Shown here: piece after piece, positions 61,004-64,000 of the stretch
How positions within the stretch are numbered: position 1 is the stretch's first letter
Layout: each line of letters opens with the position of its first letter
Assembly: GCF_963676685.1 (NCBI RefSeq)
Contig: NW_027269194.1
Coordinates: 1-64,000 of the forward strand
DNA length: 64,000 nucleotides
Origin: Mytilus edulis
Lineage: Eukaryota > Mollusca > Bivalvia > Mytilida > Mytilidae
Direction of reading: 5' to 3'
Translations under genes and position numbers: made by a program
Notes under the pieces: model-generated
The model's input: the letters and a program-made list of their open reading frames with translations, nothing else
Database searches by the model: none
Told to the model about the DNA's origin: nothing

Positions 61004-61844
61004 GTGGAGCCCCAATTGTGCAGGGACCTTCCTGACAGCCATATGCACCTGGACCGTTCCCTGAGCAAGATGGGGATGCCTTCCCAGACATCCTTGGGTG
61101 ATTTTCTTTGGGTGAGGTTGACCCCTGCTCCTGTGGACCCAGTCAAGTTGGCTGGAGGGGTTGCAGTCTTTTGTGATACGAAGACTTGGCCCCGTGTACC
61201 GTTGAGACTGGAACCGGGATGGGTCGGGGCGGTGGGAATCCATCCAAAGAGTGCCGGGCAGTTTGAGAATGCCACTAAGCACCGGTTTCATCAACTGGTG
61301 ACTCATCCGAGTGTGTCTGCCCTTGGAGAGGTGGGGGTGGATTTTACAGTAGAGAAGCTGCATGCTCGTGAGATCTCCACTTTGAGATGGGCCCTCCAGT
61401 CGTGTCGCTTCAACCAGCCTGTGGTCCTGTACATCAGGGGCGACCGACTGGACAGGGTTCACGCCCGGGCTCATCGCGAAGTGTAGGAGGTGATGAGGGG
61501 CATTGCAGTCAATCCTCTCCAGCTGATCCATCTTCATTGCTTCCAGGGGGATGGCTCAGGTAAGAGAGTGGCAGCACTCATACTGCAACGCATACTTTGG
61601 GTTCGGAATGGGCGTCCATTCCTTTAGCTCCGAACAGAAGGACGCGTTGAGGTTGGTGCCTCCGTTTAGGATCCTCTTGGACAGTGATGCCCCTTACTTT
61701 CCTCCGCCTAATGCACGGCATGGCCACCCTCATTACCTGTTTGAGGTGGCTAAGGCGTTGGGAAACGTGAGGGCAACCTCTCAGAGGGAGATTTTACGGG
61801 AGGCCCACCTCAATGGTGGCCGTTTGTACGGAGTTAACTCGTAG
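61004..61844 (+). pseudogene. TatD-family metal-dependent hydrolase domain in the element
   Basis: The frame from 61004 contains DSHMHLDR (metal-binding H-x-H at 61040-61048), VGAVGIHPKSAGQF, SALGEVGVDF (Glu codon 61328-61330) and QPVVLYIRGDR, where the usual His is Tyr. After a TAG at about 61484 the frame resumes with LIHLHCFQGD (metal His). It shifts near 61555 and continues with YCNAYFGFGMGVHSF, LLDSDAPYFPPP (metal Asp) and a C-terminal NGGRLYGV, ending in TAG at 61842-61844. This is the TatD nuclease layout (TIM barrel; TATDN2-like). Four of the five landmark motifs keep their ligands; one stop and one frameshift make it non-functional as read. Confidence 0.85.
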
Positions 61845-61880
61845 GTGGGCATCTCTAGTTTGTAAATAGTTGTTATCAGG

Positions 61881-61980
61881 GCCCGTTGGCCATTTATCAA
61901 TGAATTTAGAGCCCGTTGGCTCCCCAATTACTTTAGTTAAATCCAGTTGGCTTCTAGTTAAAATTAACGGCCCGTTGGCC
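61881..61980 (+). repeat. Four spaced copies of GCCCGTTGGC in the element tail
   Basis: GCCCGTTGGC at 61881 and 61911, a variant CCAGTTGGC near 61943, and GGCCCGTTGGCC near 61969, spaced about 30 bp. The last is palindrome-like. They lie between the TatD stop and a possible poly-A signal AATAAA at 61988-61993. Confidence 0.75.
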
Positions 61981-62159
61981 AAGATGAAATAAAATATATG
62001 TATAATCCTTGGGGATGTCAGATATCGGGGGTACCACCTGTTTTTTAATTCCCAAGGGGCGGGGATACTGGGCGGGTCCACTGGATTTCTAATTTAAGGT
62101 CCCTATTTTTTTTTATGGTATCCCATACTTATATCCCACCAGAATAGAACCCCTTTGTT

Positions 62160-64000
62160 ATTCTCCTGGAGTCACCAGCCCAGGAGTCAGCACATCGGTG
62201 TTGACATGAATATCAATAATGTGATCATTTTAATAAATTTCCTGATACAAAACTTTGAATTTTTCGAAAAACTAAGGATTTTCTTGTCCCAGGAATAGAT
62301 TACCTTAGCCGTATTTGACACAACTTTTTGGAATTTTGGATCCTCTATGCTCTTCAACTTTGTATTGTTTGGCTTTATAACTATTGTGATATGAGCGTCA
62401 CTGATGAGTCTTATGTAGACGAAACGCGCGTCTGGCGTACTAAATTATAATCCTGGTACTTTTGATAACTATTTACACCACTGGGTCGATGCCACTGCTG
62501 GTGGACGTTTCGTCCCCGAGGATATCATCAGCCCAGTAGTCAGCACTTCGGTGTTGACATGAATATCAATAATGTGATCATTTTAATAAATTTCCTGATA
62601 CAAAACTTTGAATTTTTCGAAAAACTAAGGATTTTCTTGTCCCAGGAATAGATTACCTTAGCCGTATTTGACACAACTTTTTGGAATTTTGGATCCTCTA
62701 TGCCCTTCAACTTTGTATTGTTTGGCTTTATAACTATTTTGATATGAGCGTCACTGATGAGTCTTATGTAGACGATAGGCGCGTCTGGCGTACTAAATTA
62801 TAATCCTGGTACTTTTGATAACTATTTACAACACTGGGTCGATGCCACTGCTGGTGGACGTTTCGTCCCCGAGGGTATCACCAGCCCAGTAGTCAGCACT
62901 TCGGTGTTGACATGAATATCAATAATGTGATCATTTTTATAAATTTCCTGATACAAAACTTTGAATTTTTCGAAAAACTAAGGATTTTCTTGTCCCAGGA
63001 ATAGATTACCTTAGCCGTATTTGGCACAACTTTTTGGAATTTTGGATCCTCTATGCTCTTCAACTTTGTATTGTTTGGCTTTATAACAATTTTGATATGA
63101 GCGTCACTGATGAGTCTTATGTAGACGAAACGCGCGTCTGGCGTACTAAATTATAATCCTGGTACTTTTGATAACTATTTACACCACTGGGTCGATGCCA
63201 CTGCTGGTGGACGTTTCGTCCCCGAGGATATCATCAGCCCAGTAGTCAGCACTTCGGTGTTGACATGAATATCAATAATGTGATCATTTTAATAAATTTC
63301 CTGATACAAAACTTTGAATTTTTCGAAAAACTAAGGATTTTCTTGTCCCAGGAATAGATTACCTTAGCCGTATTTGACACAACTTTTTGGAATTTTGGAT
63401 CCTCTATGCCCTTCAACTTTGTATTGTTTGGCTTTATAACTATTTTGATATGAGCGTCACTGATGAGTCTTATGTAGACGATAGGCGCGTCTGGCGTACT
63501 AAATTATAATCCTGGTACTTTTGATAACTATTTACACCACTGGGTCGATGCCACTGCTGGTGGACGTTTCGTCCCCGAGGGTATCACCAGCCCAGTAGTC
63601 AGCACTTCGGTGTTGACATGAATATCAATAATGTGATCATTTTTATAAATTTCCTGATACAAAACTTTGAATTTTTCGAAAAACTAAGGATTTTCTTGTC
63701 CCAGGAATAGATTACCTTAGCCGTATTTGGCACAACTTTTTGGAATTTTGGATCCTCTATGCTCTTCAACTTTGTATTGTTTGGCTTTATAACAATTTTG
63801 ATATGAGCGTCACTGATGAGTCTTATGTAGACGAAACGCGCGTCTGGCGTACTAAATTATAATCCTGGTACTTTTGATAACTATTTACACCACTGGGTCG
63901 ATGCCACTGCTGGTGGACGTTTCGTCCCCGAGGATATCATCAGCCCAGTAGTCAGCACTTCGGTGTTGACATGAATATCAATAATGTGATCATTTTAATA
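62160..64000. repeat. 353-bp satellite array with 706-bp higher-order unit
   Basis: TCCTCTATGC recurs at 62341, 62694 and 63047 and onward (353-bp period) to the window edge. Alternate units carry GACGAAACGCGCG with GAGGATATCATCAG, or GACGATAGGCGCG with GAGGGTATCACCAG and ATGCCCTTC, so the true repeat is a 706-bp dimer. Same family as 32330-33195 (355 bp). The array continues past the window. Confidence 0.95.

Larger units (their letters stand above)
54989..62100 (+). mobile_element. Degenerate Ty3/gypsy-type element with PHD and TatD domains
   Basis: A plus-strand element more GC-rich than its surroundings. Module order: helix-hairpin-helix, gag, CCHC knuckle, aspartic protease, RT C-terminal remnant, RNase H, integrase, PHD finger, unidentified segment, TatD hydrolase, possible poly-A signal. 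Frameshifts and stops break it in most modules, and the RT catalytic core is deleted between protease and thumb. PR-RT-RNaseH-IN order is the Ty3/gypsy (Metaviridae) arrangement. No LTR pair, primer-binding site or target duplication could be recognised. It is inserted 5' of the CARD-STAND-ankyrin gene, in opposite orientation. Confidence 0.85.

Noticed and set aside
54600..62160. LTR pair around the retroelement
   Set aside because: I compared the leader region (54600-54985) with the tail (61850-62160) by eye and found no matching terminal sequence.

Overview
The window looks like an AT-rich, repeat-dense stretch of a bivalve mollusc nuclear genome, most likely a marine mussel (Mytilus or a close relative). 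The grounds are eukaryotic split genes with GT-AG introns, mollusc-type innate-immunity domains, and interspersed repeats that I associate with mussel DNA (the family carrying a GACGAAACGCGCGTCTGG core, the family ending in a GTTGTCTCATTGGCAATCATACC-like tail, and Penelope-like tails). The species call is inference from memory; no search was run.

Layout. 1-3.2 kb: a 59-bp minisatellite and repeat debris. 3.2-19 kb: a two-exon gene (minus strand) for a small secreted 14-cysteine peptide. Its 15.4-kb intron is mostly a 13-kb array of about 284 copies of a 46-bp unit. 19-26 kb: poly-T, 77-bp and 70-bp tandem repeats, two foldback or MITE-like elements and microsatellites. 26.0-27.8 kb: a second two-exon gene (minus strand) for a paralogous 14-cysteine secreted peptide, with matching intron phase, TATA sequence and TATA-to-ATG distance. 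28-43 kb: interspersed repeats, a broken LINE and a broken Penelope-like element (both minus strand), and two tandem repeat families (355 bp and about 498 bp). 43.7-45.25 kb: a decayed ankyrin-repeat array. 45.6-54.3 kb: five exons of a minus-strand gene encoding CARD-CARD-linker-STAND NTPase-13 ankyrin repeats, all joined by phase-1 introns, with the first coding exon not found. 55-62 kb: a degenerate plus-strand Ty3/gypsy-type element with HhH, gag, CCHC, protease, RNase H and integrase remnants, followed by a PHD finger and a TatD-family hydrolase domain. 62.16 kb to the end: a 353-bp satellite with a 706-bp higher-order repeat.

How the parts relate. The host genes supported here are the peptide pair and the CARD-STAND-ankyrin receptor-like gene, all consistent with an expanded bivalve immune or secretory repertoire. 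Nearly everything else is repeat DNA. The main points of interest are the peptide pair with its hugely expanded intron, the tandem-CARD STAND-ankyrin architecture, and the retroelement carrying PHD and TatD domains.
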